From: Cokeromyces recurvatus
Lineage: Eukaryota > Mucoromycota > Mucoromycetes > Mucorales > Mucoraceae
NCBI RefSeq assembly: GCF_025118155.1
Contig: NW_026251395.1
Span: 372,001 to 436,000 of the forward strand
Reading direction: 5' to 3'
Length of the DNA stretch: 64,000 nt
The translations under genes were made by a program, and so were the position numbers. Shown here piece after piece: positions 37,995 through 50,522 of this stretch. How positions within the stretch are numbered: the first letter of the stretch is position 1; every line of letters begins with the position of its first letter. The notes beneath the pieces are model-generated. The model was not told the origin of the DNA and did not search any database. It saw only the letters and a list, made by a program, of their open reading frames with translations.

Positions 37995-39191
37995 ATGAAA
38001 GTTTATACGATAGCTGCCATTCTTTCATTAGCTTCTACTGTCATGGCTTTTGAATCAACCGTCCCTTGTCTCATGTGGTCACCTAAAAAGTGAGTTCCAA
38101 TGTATACATTTATACATGTAAATAGGGTTGCATGACGAGATAAACTAATGAGTTTTTAGTTATATTGACATTTCGCCACAGACAACTAAACAGTTCGTAA
38201 TTGCAAAGTCAGACGCTTCTGATGTTATCTTATCATCCTTATCTTCAGATGTTTGCTCAGCTAAAGTAATTGCTTTAATTAATCAGCCCGAGGTAATGAT
38301 AACCTATAATTATATTTCTAGATGACACGTCATATTTAAATGGCTTTTTTTTTTTTTTTTGTATAATAGATTCATAGTAATGACTTTTTATATTCTGGAT
38401 ATGAAGGCGCTTTTAGTCATTTAGAGGTAAAATACACTACAAAAAAAGAAATAAAGAGAATCCAGGTTTAATAAAATAACTAGGAGCAAATAAGTGAAGC
38501 AAATACTCATTCACAAATTGAATATATTACTGAAGGCGTTCATATTGACCAACTTGCAAAATCAATTGCTACTCGTTGTAATACGGCTGTATCTATCTTG
38601 GATCCTTATAGTAAGAAAATAGTATAAAAGAGACCAAGACAAAAAAAAAAGTATTCAGTTATTTATTTATTTATTTATTTTTTCAGCCGTTTCTACTGAA
38701 GATTTTGTTAATCAGATTAAACCCATTGTCGCTGTTCTTCCTCTTCCTTCTGCTGACAATAATGTAAACACTCTTAGGACAAATGGTAACAAAAAAAAAA
38801 AAGCAAGTTTTAATATAAAACACTCATGTTTTCATTAAGATGCTTTATTGGATCAATTTATAAATATCATAAAGTTAAAAGCTCAAGATAACTATGCGGT
38901 TATTTATACTTCTAGTTCTGCCAAGGTAATATTACATAAACAGTAAAGAGTTGTATCATACTGATAACTTACAAATAGCAATCTCATGAAAAGATCAAGT
39001 TAAGTCGTCGCGATATTCCTACTACAGATAACAATTTACCTATTTTTGAGAAATATCAATTATTTACACCTGGAGTTTTTATGGTCCTTGGTGTCGTTTT
39101 TCTTTTCTTATTTATTGCTGGTACAGGTATTAGTTGGTTAGTTGGCATTCAAACTCCTGTTCGTTTTGAAGGAAAACCAAAGAAGAATTAA
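37995..39191 (+). CDS. Voa1/Big1/Ac45-like V-ATPase assembly membrane protein
   Basis: Type I membrane protein entering the secretory pathway. Signal peptide MKVYTIAAILSLASTVMAFE, then seven or eight short exons with a lumenal domain (SDVCSAKVIALINQPE, DFLYSGYEGAFSHLE, QLAKSIATRCNTAVSILDPY). A conserved C-terminal membrane span follows YQLFTPGVFMVLGVVFLFLF. The YQ-FTPGV-M plus membrane span is the Voa1/Big1/ATP6AP1 C-terminal signature. The tail GKPKKN has lysines but not the canonical KKxx spacing. Role in V-ATPase V0 assembly or beta-glucan maintenance is inferred from family. Convergent with the SGNH protein gene, 133 bp apart. Confidence 0.68.
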
Positions 39192-39324
39192 AATATATAT
39201 TCCCCCTTTATGAGATAATAAATGACATATGATATAAATAAATAGCTATATATATATATATATCATTGTATGTAAAATCGTGTATATTTATGTATATATA
39301 TATATATATACATGCATATATATT

Positions 39325-41040
39325 TTATTGCTGTTGGTTTATTAAACGAACGGTAGTATCCTTGATGGAGACACTGTGGTACAATCCCACCTCAGTAAAT
39401 TTAGCTACACTAACAACAGAAGTATCGCAGCTTGTTACTGCTAAACCTGCATATACATCTTGAGCTAATACTAATGGCACCTGCACCAGGCTTTCCCATT
39501 CTCCATCATCACTTCCTCCTTCTGAACCTACATGTCGAATTTGAGCTTCAAACATATCACGATTTTGTTTTTGTCGAATTAATCGAAGTCGATAAGGAGG
39601 AGATGCCCTCATCTTTTTGATCAGTTGAGTCAATTCAAAATTACCATATCGAACTTGAAGAAAGATACCATCTGCTGGTGAAATACCAAGCATAATAAGT
39701 GGAGATCCATGTCCTAAATGCTCACGAATCATGATGCCTGCTTTAGCACATTTTGCAAAGGCAGAATGAGATCGTACCGTGCCTTCGATCATGCCTTGAC
39801 TAGAGAAGGGTTGATAGACAAATCGAAAAGCGTCATTGTCATTGTCAATATCAGCTCCTGAACCCCATAGAGTAAAAGTGGACCCTGAATCAGCGGAGAC
39901 TGTGCCTGGTAAACCAATACAGTCTTCTCTACCCACATCTATTGTTTGCCAATCACCAGGCAAATTTGGGTTAGGAGGAGGACCCGGTAATGGATCACGA
40001 GGATTTGTTAATTTGATTTTAAGAAGAGGTGCTAGTTTCTTGGCCAATAATTCATGACCAGCATCAGTTAAATGGTTCTAATAAATTTATGTTATTAAAT
40101 GAGATTATCTCTCAAATATATATGTATGTGTGTGTGTGTGTGTGTGTATGATCATGATACGTACATTATCTTTGTAATAAGTAGAACCATATCTAAGCCA
40201 AGATGTAGTATCAATAAAATAAATATGTTGATCGCTTCGACGATACACTGCCTCTTGAGAAGGACGAAACATATCCCCAAGAGGTTCTGACAAAATAAAG
40301 ATAGGTGCATCCTCATCAAGCTTTTGTCGTACATTTATCAAAAATGAAATTAATGTATTGTAATATTCACTTGATGAATAGTGTGTTCGGTAATCATTTG
40401 AGCCTAACAAAACTACGACAGACCAAGGTGATGATGACTCTTTGAAATATTTCTTGTCCAAGCCGTCAATTAATGTAGCGTTTGGATAAGCAATGTGTGA
40501 ATGTTCTAAATCGACGAATTCACTCGTTATCCAAGCAAAACTTGTCAATAAATTATGAGTAGTTCTGATTCCTAAAGTCAAGTCATGACCTACAAATTCA
40601 ACAAGAGGCTTTGTAATCGAAGAAGGTGGAGGGGTAACCGTGATGGCTGTATCATCAAGAAGAATAGATTGTAACTGAATAGAAAAAAAATCATAGTCAG
40701 GAATATTAGTAGCGACTACAAATAATTCATGAGGTCCATCATTTTGAAGTTGATTAGGAGTAATGTCAATTATGTTTGATATATTGTTAAAATAGATAAA
40801 AGATGACTTGTTGATTTGTACTGCTAGAGATGTAGGTCGAGTCAATTTTAATTTAATTGAACGAGTCTTTTCTAATATTACTTTAAAGTAAGCACCGGGC
40901 CAGCCGCTTTTGATTTCAGTAGATGATGAATGCCATCGACCCACATATTGAATGTTTGGATCTCGAAATGAAACTTCTTGAATTGAAACCACACAGTGAA
41001 ATAATAGGAAGGTATAAAAAAAGAGGGAAAAAATAAGCAT
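39325..41040 (-). CDS. Secreted SGNH/CE2-like protein with C-terminal DUF1349-like domain; catalytic Ser missing
   Basis: Two exons (41040 to about 40166, then about 40078 to 39325), about 540 aa. A signal peptide (MLIFSLFFYTFLLFHCVVS) is followed by a jelly-roll-type N-domain of the carbohydrate esterase 2 kind (NIQYVGRWHSSSTEIKSGWP, GAYFKVILEKTRSIKLKLTR). The SGNH domain follows. Block I reads VEFVGHDLTLGIR where active members have GDS, so the nucleophile serine is absent. Block V keeps the D-x-x-H pattern (KDNNHLTDAGHELLAKKL), split by the intron, and VVLLGSNDY supplies the Asn block. The C-terminal domain (GDWQTIDVGREDCIGLPGTV, AKAGIMIREHLGHGSPLIML) resembles DUF1349/lectin-like sandwiches. 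It may be a non-catalytic carbohydrate-binding protein. Confidence 0.75.
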
Positions 41041-43402
41041 TTTCTTTCGTTTATAAAAGTAATAAATAAAATAGTTGAGAAAATATATAAATATAGTCTC
41101 TTATGTTTAAAATACAAGCATAATATAGCAAAGAGAAAAAGAAAAAAAAAAAAAAAGAAAAAAAAAAGACGAAGGAAAAAAAAAAGATATAAAAACTATT
41201 TTCATTATTATCGTCTTTTTCTCTCTCTCTTTTTTTTTTTTTTTTTTCTCAATAAATTAAATCCTTTCAGTTACAAAGCATTATTCAATAGCTAATTTCT
41301 ATTCAATCGAGTAAAATAGACTGCATTGCTGCATGTATATTTGTAGCAAATCCTATTATTTATTGAATAGGATTCAAAGCATATACATTCGAACAATAAC
41401 TGCTATGGCATACATTAGCGCTATCTAAAATCAAAAAAAAATCATAAGTTAACATTGGTATACAACAGTCAATCTGGAAAAGATTGGCGGAGCTTTTTTT
41501 TTTTTTTTTTTCCTAATTTGACGACTAGGCCTGGATAAGTTAAACAAAAATGTTGGATTAATTGAGAATTCAAACTATCAAATACACTCTCAAGATTTTT
41601 ATGTTATTATTACTGAAGTTATAAATAATAGTATTTATAATGTATCTTTAGATTTATTCAATACTTGCCAAAATATCATTATTATAAATGTGTTATTCTA
41701 TAATAGCCTTGGATCCTATTCCCTAATTATTTATACAACCTATTAAATATGTCAATTTATGCAATGGCTTCATGATAGCATACCTAAATCTTGCTTGTGT
41801 AGATAGTAGATATTTATTAAAAACATCATCATCATTCAATGACTAAGTATACGTTCTCATCCTCACATGCTTTCAACTATAGCTAGCCCTAGCCCTAGTT
41901 CATATATCCTAAATATGCTTCTCGCTTCTCAAAGAGTCATCTAAATCACTAGAAAAATACGTATACTAAAAATAAACTGATATGGAACAATATGATATAA
42001 ATAACAAGCTTTAAGCACTACCACTGGCCTTATTTGTCGATTCCCTCACTCATTTTTTTTTGTTAGCTACAATCTCTCTTTACGTTGAATATACTCTCTT
42101 TCTTCTTTTATCTCCCTTATGCTGAAAAGATTCTTTTTTTTTGGAAGGGGGAATTTCTTCTACATTATGAACAAGTCTAAAAGAATTTGGTGGTACTCAA
42201 TTTGGAACATTAAAATATGTAAATCAAATATCAAACATATTCAGAATACCATTAAGTAACAGATTTTAGAATGTAAAAAAGTTTGTATTCTGGTATTTTA
42301 AACTTTTATAATAACTATTTATATGTACTGAACAGTGAATATCCTTTAAGAGTAAAACAAAATGCATATAAACTGTTAAGGATAGCGACCTAAAGGAAAA
42401 GGAACTAGAGAGATAGGCTCTCATATTTCAAATTTAAATTTACTATTCTTCTCTGGATATAGTGCTTTCTATAATTGAATAAGCTTTTCTCTTTAACTTA
42501 TTGAATCCTACCCCGTTAATAAAATATATGAAGTAAACTGATTTCTATATCATGCGAAATTCTATTTATATTTTAGCATAAAAATATGTTTTGTCGTACA
42601 GTATGTTGAATAGACACTAATAATTAAATAGAATATCCTCTAAGCCTTTTGCTTTTAATAATTATCGATTGCTTTTAATTTTCTTTATGCTAATCTAGAA
42701 TTAAACTTAACCACTATTTTGAAAGACATCGACTCCATATTTGGAGCCTAAACAAACATAACGTAATAATAATAAACAACTTGAAATACTTGAACAAATG
42801 TAATATTACATAACTATATAAGAAAAAAAAAAGTTCAACTAATATAGAATAAAGTATGTAGAAAGCTATTCTATATCTACTTAATGTGGCTGAATATATT
42901 AAAGATAATGAAGAAGAAAAGAAAAAGAAAAGTTATTTTTACACATATAACGAAATATGGAAAAACGTTATTGTTCCCATTCGTGACACAGTAAAGGACG
43001 ACGACTATAAACCGACATAATAAACAATATTCTGACCTTTTTGTTTAAAATAAAACTAATTAGGCTAAATAGATCATTTTCGTTAATAACAAATGACTAA
43101 AAAAAAAAAATAAGGGATATTTCAAGTACTCTGTCACAGTATATGAAACGAATGACTTGAGACAAAAGTAATTTAGTTTTAATACATTAATGTGTGTTTA
43201 TTTATTTACAACAAATAGATCAAACATGATATTTATATACATGTATGTATATGTTTATATAAAGTATAAAAGGGGATAATAATATATGTACATATAATAA
43301 TTATTATATAGTTTCATTTGTAACAAAAGAGAGTCCTTTCCTTTTTTTTTTTTTTTTTTTTTTTGACAAATATGTCATTTTGTAACCTAAATATGCCTAT
43401 AC
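41041..43402. other. Long intergenic region
   Basis: About 2.4 kb with frequent stops in all frames. Poly-A/T tracts occur near 41139-41185 and 41228-41247, and T20 at 43341-43364 near the stop of the next minus-strand gene. A short repeat GCTAGCCCTAGCCCTAG lies near 41882-41899. No exon or RNA gene was recognised. Confidence 0.5.
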
Positions 43403-43827
43403 TTATGTTGATGCTTTTTCCTCTATTTCTTTAGTTTCGTTATTATTATCATTATGGCTATTAACTGTGGGATGGACACGTTTAGTATAAATTGGTGATA
43501 TTGCAAGTGAAGGCCATTTATTAGTTGCAGAAGATTGTGTTGTCTATATTGAAAATAAAGATTAAAATTTAAGCATATATAAAATCAATAGCTATATGTA
43601 CCTTCTCTTCAAGATGTGTTTCATTACTAGGAGATACATGAATAAAGTGAGTACCTTGCCCTTTAGGAACTCGATGAGCTACACCGTCTGAATCTAAAGT
43701 TACTTCATAAACAGTTTCCTATAGAATCTTAATTATTATTTCAAAATGACTCTTAAATCGAAATATACATGTATATATCGATTGTATTTACTTTTTCAAA
43801 GAAAGGATGTGAAATACAGCAACCCAT
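43403..43827 (-). CDS. Small dual-acylation-type protein (MGCC start)
   Basis: Three exons join in frame from MGCCISHPFFEK (43827-43792) through ETVYEVTLDSDGVAHRVPKG and THFIHVSPSNETHLEEK to TNKWPSLAISPIYTKRVHPT and a tail ending KEIEEKAST at 43403; about 90 aa. The MGCC start with Ser at position 6 fits N-myristoylation plus palmitoylation, so membrane anchoring is inferred. No domain is recognised. Introns have good GT-AG ends, which supports a real gene. Confidence 0.7.
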
Positions 43828-44082
43828 TTTTAGTAATATTAGAATATATCAAATGAAAAGAGAAAGAGAGTAAAAGAAAAGAAAAAAGATAAAAGACAAA
43901 AGCCGCAATGTTTTATATATTCTTCTTTTTAATGAGTAATTAGCAGTGTTTCATCGTATTCGGGCCCGAATGTTTTGAGAAGAAAAGTCAAGCCCTTTTT
44001 TTTTTCAGTAACACAAAGTACACATAAGAATAGTAAGTGATAGATCTCACAAGACCCTTTACGAAAAAATACTTTATTAAAC

Positions 44083-45861
44083 TCAAGTCTCTACTTCTTC
44101 TTCTTCACTAGCAGACCATGAATCTAAATCGGCCTAGAGTAAATCATTTGAATCGTTTATACATAACTTATATGCTGTATTTACGTTTTATAAAATACCT
44201 CATCAACTTCCACTCCATTTTCTTCATTCATAGGTGGCTCCCAGGTTAATATTTCACCACCATTTGACCCACTATAAAATTCTTGATAAGCTTCTCTCTT
44301 TTCAACACAAATCACTCTTCCATAAGCTCCTTTTAATCGTCGAATCAATGTCCCATCTAGTAGATTATAAATAAGAACTTGTCTGTCATCACTTGGTATA
44401 AACAATAGAGGTGGCCAAACATCAGGACTAGATATAGTTGCCTGTAAACATAATTTATATCTATTTCGCCAACTGGACCCATAATTTACAAATGTATTAT
44501 GTCCCGTCTTTGTATCCCATAACCGAATCTTTTCATCTAGCCCAAGCGATACTAAATATCGTCCATCTCCTGTTACGATTAAACCGTTTATTCCTTTTCC
44601 ATGTGCCGAATTTGTTTCTGCTAAAGGGTTGCGATCAACTTTATATGTATATGTATGAATAAAATAGTCTATCATTCATTTGTACATCAAATGACTTACT
44701 AGCATTCTCTTGATCAAGAGACATTAAGCAAGATGATGCACGTCTTATATCCCAAACACGAATTGTTCTATCCATACTAAGAAAAAAAAACACACACACA
44801 CAAACAATTTCGTAAATTATATACAGAGTAATCATAGTAAAGTGACTAAATATACCCTCCAGAATATAACATATATTCATGATTTGTAGACCATATACAT
44901 GATAAAACTGATCCAGAGTGACCCGTCAATGAATGTGTAAAAGCTCCACTATTCAAGTCACACAACCTAATTCTAGGCTCAGTAGCCGCACCTTGTCGAT
45001 ATTTAATAATTAATTATTAAACAAAAAACAAAAATTGTTTATCATTTACTGGCCACTAAACAATGTGAGGCAATAGGTGATATAGCTTGAGAATTGACTC
45101 TCGACTCTAATTCAAACTCATAAGCTGACTAACATGTTAAATGTCAATTAGTTTTTTTTACCAAAATATATACATATACAAATGTATATAAATATACGTA
45201 TATATATATACCTTCATTGTATTTGTATCCCATATCTTAATAGTTGTGTCATAGCTTGATGTTACAAACATGCCTGTGTCAAACGGGTACCAGCTCACCG
45301 AAGTGACAGCGTATTTATGTCTCTCCTCTCTGATTATAAATATTAGTAAACAAGCTTCCTTTTAAATATATGCATATACACATATATATTCCCAGATAGT
45401 AATTAGTATGTTACCTTGGAGTACTTGCTATAGGTTCATTCTTTGAATGATTGGCAGGAACTGTGGCTAAATCATACACATGTACTTTACCATCACCTCC
45501 ACCTGTTAATAAGCTATTTTGTTTCCCCCCCCCAGAGTAACCCACCAAAACATAAATAGATTTGTTTAAATAAATAAATAAAATAAAATAAAATAAAATA
45601 AATTTAGTTGATCTTACTATCGTTGCTCAATGTTTTCAACTTTAATTGAATTAACTCCACCTACAAGAATTAAGCATTAAGAGATACTATTTCCTCTTTT
45701 TTTTTTCGTTTTTCCCAATAAAATAAAATACCTCTGTGTGAGAGAGCTAATTCTTTTGTTTTACTTAATTGTATTTTGTATACTCTTTTAGTTATTACGG
45801 CTCTTTCTAATTTCAGTGGATTAATTTGTCCATATTCTCTTTTCTTCAAAAAACTGTACAT
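44083..45861 (-). CDS. ERCC8: ERCC8/CSA WD40 protein, transcription-coupled repair
   Basis: WD40 substrate receptor of a CUL4-DDB1 ubiquitin ligase acting at stalled RNA polymerase II. Starts [20 protein letters not shown] at 45861, close in pattern to the start of animal CSA, followed by [14 protein letters not shown] and [15 protein letters not shown]. Successive repeats give [64 protein letters not shown] and [20 protein letters not shown]. The end is [20 protein letters not shown], then an acidic tail ([10 protein letters not shown]). About ten exons. All WD repeats seem intact. Yeast Rad28 is the distant relative. Confidence 0.92.
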
Positions 45862-46031
45862 GATAATAAAAGGAAAAAAAAAATGATGGAATTTAAATAT
45901 ATCATTCGTTTAAAAAAATTGCATATTTTTCCAATAAATACGTTTTATAATACTAACGTTTTAAATTAACAATTCTATTTTTTTTTATTATTAATTTTTC
46001 TACAAAAAGAAAAAAAAAATATGTATTGTTC

Positions 46032-47475
46032 TTATTTTGCTTCTTCAAGCTCAATTTCTTCGACTTGAAGGTTATGAGTTATTCCTTTTACATCAGTTGT
46101 ACCACTCATTAATGTAGAAGATGTATCATTGTTTTCATTAACAGGTTGGCCGTCAATATAAGTTTGGTCCAGTGTATTCTCTCCATTCTTAGCATCATCT
46201 ACATCTTGTTTTAAGATATATCTTTCTAAAAATTCATGAATAGCAGTAAAATAACCAGGTTGCATACATGTATTATTATGTGTGCCATTTGGAAAAGGAA
46301 TCCAAATTTTTGGAGCACGAGTTTCACTTAAATCCTTTAATTTAACCATATGGATAGGTGGTACTAACTCATCTTTTGCTCCAGCTAAGAACAAGATAGG
46401 TGTTTTCACAATACGTTGAATATTTTTCTCACTGGGCCACTGCTGATGACAAAGAAAAGTGAAATGCTTTAAAAATGGAATTACAGTGGGAATTAACTTG
46501 GGCTATAATTAAAAAATAGTGAGTTAAAATCATTTCTTCTTCTTCTATACAAGTATTAGACTCTACCAAACTTAAAAAGGTATTCTCGATCATTAAACCA
46601 GAAAATGAATTCTCATTACGAGCCACAAGGTCGATTGCAACAGCGCCTCCAATAGATTGACCATAAGCAATTAGAGGGGTATTCTTAAGAATGGTATGCT
46701 CTCTTATATAATCTAACATTGTCTACTCGATTTTATTAGTTTATCAGATAATTAGTTAGTCAGTCATTTGTATAGTTTGATCATCACCTGCGCATCTATT
46801 CTTAGACCTTTCTCATTTGGACTCCCTTCACTTTTTCCATATCCTCTATACGATAACATGGCAACGTTACATTTAAATTTATCATGTAATATTTTGGCAA
46901 TTGGCAGTCGGTGTCCCTAAATGTGAGTATAAACAACAGGATTATTATTCTCTTCTGGTTCATTCCCTTATAATTTCTTTCTTACCATATTTCCTGCATT
47001 AGCCTATTTTATATATATATATATAAAAAGAAAAGATATATTTATACTCTTAATAATTATGTCTCAACTTTCTTTAACTTACATGGAAATATAAAATTGT
47101 AGGCATTCGTTTTGCTTCTTCTACATTGGGTCGAATAATTATATAACTTTTCAAATTAACACCATCTTTAGTTTTTAAATCCACTTCATTGTATTCCATT
47201 CCATAATCAGAAGGTACAGCTACCTAGAATAACATGTATTTTTTTTTTTTAAAAAAAAAAAAATATGTAAATATACAAATATAATAATAATAATAATAAT
47301 CAAGTAGTTTAAGGCTTACACTTTGGCGTGAGCCTTCTGGATATGAAGCAGGATAAATAAGTTTACATTGGTAAATATATATCAGAATAACTCCTGTTAG
47401 TCCAGTTAATCCGGTAAATGTTAAAGCATAACTCAACCAGTTTGGTACATGTCCTTTTAATATTGAATTTGGCAT
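46032..47475 (-). CDS. BEM46: Bem46/ABHD13-type alpha/beta hydrolase
   Basis: Membrane-anchored serine hydrolase. I chose MPNSILKGHVPNWLSYALTF (47475) because the longer reading upstream lacks an ATG. A membrane segment (TGLTGLTGVILIYIYQ) follows. Core features: oxyanion region HANAGNMGHR, encoded partly by an 18-nt exon (47003-46986), MLSYRGYGKSEGSPNEKGLR, nucleophile elbow GQSIGGA, acid in LAGAKDELVPP and His in PFPNGTHNNT. The C-terminal tail is acidic, ending EEIELEEAK. Six to eight exons, about 390 aa. Substrate unknown; the family affects polarity and ER structures in fungi. Confidence 0.9.
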
Positions 47476-48070
47476 TATAAAGAGAAACAAAAAAAAAAGT
47501 TAAAAAAAAAAAAGGAAGCAAGGAGAGATATAATTACGGAGCTTTAAAAAATATTATCATTGGGACATCAAACATTAGGTTTTGTACGAAATAACAAGAA
47601 GTGATTTGTACCCATTTTCCTTAATTGAATCATTTAGTATACAATATTTGAAAAAGATACATTATTAAAATAAGAAAAAAAAATACTTTATTGATTGTTA
47701 ATTTAACAAAATATGAATTACAAGAGGTAAATTACTTTTCTTCCTCTTTGAAACGGCTTATTGATTTAAATGAAACGAGTCAAAAAAGGGGTAAAGTATT
47801 TAACAGTAGTTAGTTCTCGATCGTCTTCCAGAATAGCGAAATACTCTAATAGTTATATCTTATGGATTTTTTCTTTTCTTATTTTATTACGTGAATATCA
47901 CAGTATCGAATCGTTCTAATTTCCAGTCTATTGTATTCAAACTGATATAGAGGACAATAAATTAGATTTAATACACAATCTGTGATAAACAACAATTCAA
48001 TCTCTCTTTTTCTGTTATAACCATCGATTTACAGACTACTTATAATAGAGTATATTGATGATACAAAAGG

Positions 48071-48388
48071 ATGGTGTGTTTAACGAAAAAAAAAAAACAA
48101 AGACTGCTTTATCTTACTTGTATGATTCAAGAAGATTCAAATGATGATTTTCAACCAACAATCACTGTTAGTAGAAAGTAAGTAAGTATGTTTTATTACA
48201 ATTAAATAGGCTTTTATTGCGTAAATCTGCCACTAAAAAAAAAATAAGTAGAGCGAACACACAAAAGTATGTATTCCAAGAGAAAAACTCGAATAACGGC
48301 TTTTACACCTTAAGCTTGTAGGAATGGAATTATATTTGTATGGCTTTCTTCTGTATCTGTTGCATTTATGTCTATGTTTATCAAGTAA
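48071..48388 (+). CDS. Possible tiny spliced gene for a tail-anchored protein
   Basis: Two putative exons, 48071-48177 and 48322-48388, join in frame across a GTAAGT/TGTAG intron to give 57 aa. Exon 2 encodes NGIIFVWLSSVSVAFMSMFI, a good membrane helix, then Lys and stop. An alternative start is the Met at codon 18 (MIQEDSNDDFQPTITVS). It fills the otherwise empty 1.1 kb between the hydrolase start and the zinc transporter stop. The support is only splice signals, frame and hydrophobicity, so it may be chance. No family recognised. Confidence 0.3.
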
Positions 48389-48617
48389 GCTGTCGTGATT
48401 ATCTTCATAGATAAGCTTATTGTTGATACTAAGTTCTGCATACTAATTCAAAAATAGCATTTAAAGAGTAAGCATTAAAAGAAATAAATATTTATATATA
48501 AAAAGAGAAAGGAAGAGAGGGATTTACAACTTGATACTGTAAGCATTTTTATATTTAAATTCATATTTTATTTTATTTTTCTTGGAGGTAAAGTATCGTT
48601 GTCTTTCCTTTTGAAGA

Positions 48618-49415
48618 TTATTTCACGATACTAACAGTAAGTTCACTACTATTATTGCCAGAAGTCTCAAAATTATTACTCGTTAATCCTTCTAATTTTT
48701 GATATACAAATCGTAGTATTGCCTGATCATCTGCTTCAGGTTTAATTTGAATTTCTATTGTTCCTACACATTTACCATAAGTTATTTGCCAACAATGAGT
48801 ATGATTTACATGAATAATATTAGGATCTTGTAGAATCTACAATGACAGATAAGTCTCAAAAGTGTAAAATTGTTTTTTTTTAATATTTTACTTCTCGAAG
48901 TCTATTCTCCACGCCATTTTGAACTGCAATAGGTGTTGTTTGTAATAAGATTTTTGCTAATGCTTTAGCGGTAGGATATCCTAAATAAAACATGACCACT
49001 GATTCAAACAATGCTAACATTTTATCAAAAAAAGGGGTAGCAGCACCAAACATATAAAATAGTAAGATTACTGATCCACATAATGCAATTGAAGATGAAT
49101 AAATGTTTGATAATAGAACATGAATAGGATTTCCTCTTGCTCTATTGATTACACTATATACAATTCCATGTACGATTGTTGGTCTTTTTCTCAAGTCTTT
49201 TGTATGTATATTGATGTTAATACATCTAATATTACATATCTACTTGGATCCTATTTTACTTACAACGTACAAAATTATCATGATTTCCTAATGTTATACT
49301 TGAAAGACATGTTGCCGTTATTGCAAATCCCATCAAAAGAAACATGCCTAAAGTAAGCTTTGTATGATGTCTATAAATAATAATTTTTGCATGTAAATTC
49401 TTCAATCTATTTATG

Positions 49416-49463
<48 letters not shown>

Positions 49464-50497
49464 CTCCATTTTCGTGTTCCTCTTGTACATGATGACTTTC
49501 TAACAAAAAATGTTCTAATGATTCTTTTGTATTATGCATAGTAGCAAAAAGAAGATAAATATTTGTTCCTAATGCAAATACGATCTCATATCTATGCGCT
49601 CTATAATAGAATATATAAAAAGAAAGCTTTTACTTTTTGTTTAATATTGTAATAATATACCCAAATGGCTGTTTTATATTTGATATACTAAATGCAGATT
49701 GTGTTTTCAAGACACTTGATATAAACAAATTTAATACGCCCAATGCGTCAAATAACATCAAATATGAGAATCCAACCAGTGCTAATACAAAAAAAGAATC
49801 AATTTCTTCCAAACGTGTAGAATTTTATAAACTTACATAAACTTTCCAAACTGACTCCTATACAATATAACCAAATACCAATGCTGCCATGTATTAGAAA
49901 CCAAGTAAATATTGTCTTTTGAATAGGCGCAAGATGAGAAAAAACCTGAAACCAGGATGGTAAAGGCGGTGTATAAACTGGGGAGAATGAATGATTATGC
50001 TGATGGATGTTGTGTTTGTGAACATGGTCATGGTGATCATCAATATAATTATTATGTTGATGATTATCACTTTTCATAACTTCATGCTGATGTGTGTGAT
50101 CATAATTGTAGGAATAGTTGTTATTGTGATTGGGCTTATGTGCAATTTCCTGAGACAAATTGTGTTGGTTGACAAATCCATTCACATTCTGAACATTTGA
50201 AAAATTGACATCTGCTTGTTTTGTCGTACACTGAACAGTTGGGATATTAGTAACATTATATCGATTCTATTTTTTAGGTTATGGTAACAAGATAACTTGT
50301 TAAGGATATTATATATATGTTGAAAGCATGTTACGTACCTGATCTGCTATTCCACTTTGTTTATGATTATGATCATGACGTGATGGAATGGGTCCATAAT
50401 GCCTTTTCGAATATAATGGAGCTGAAGTTTGTAAAGCAATACCAACTTTATCAACACTATTACCAGAGTTTTTATTATCCTGATTAATAGACTTCAT
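48618..50497 (-). CDS. ZRG17: Zrg17/ZnT6-like cation diffusion facilitator (zinc transporter subunit)
   Basis: Early-secretory-pathway CDF protein. Starts MKSINQDNKNSGNSVDKVGI (50497). A cytosolic region rich in His and Asn (50150-49985, e.g. HDHVHKHNIHQHNHSF) precedes the membrane core. TM segments are seen in FFVLALVGFSYLMLFDALGV, YEIVFALGTNIYLLFATMHN, LGMFLLMGFAITATCLSSIT and SSIALCGSVILLFYMF; the C-terminal cytosolic domain ends SSELTVSIVK. The usual HxxxD zinc site is incomplete: TM2 has Y-L-M-L-F-D where a His is expected, and TM5 reads H-V-L-L-S-N. That fits a Zrg17/ZnT6-type subunit that works with an active partner (Cis4/Msc2 in yeasts). Seven exons; one intron starts GT followed by A43. 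Confidence 0.82.
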
Positions 50498-50522
50498 CTG
50501 CTTAATTTCAAATAAACAATGT

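Noticed and set aside
39432..40057. Plus-strand ORFs opposite the SGNH protein
   Set aside because: Antisense shadows of a long conserved coding exon on the minus strand.
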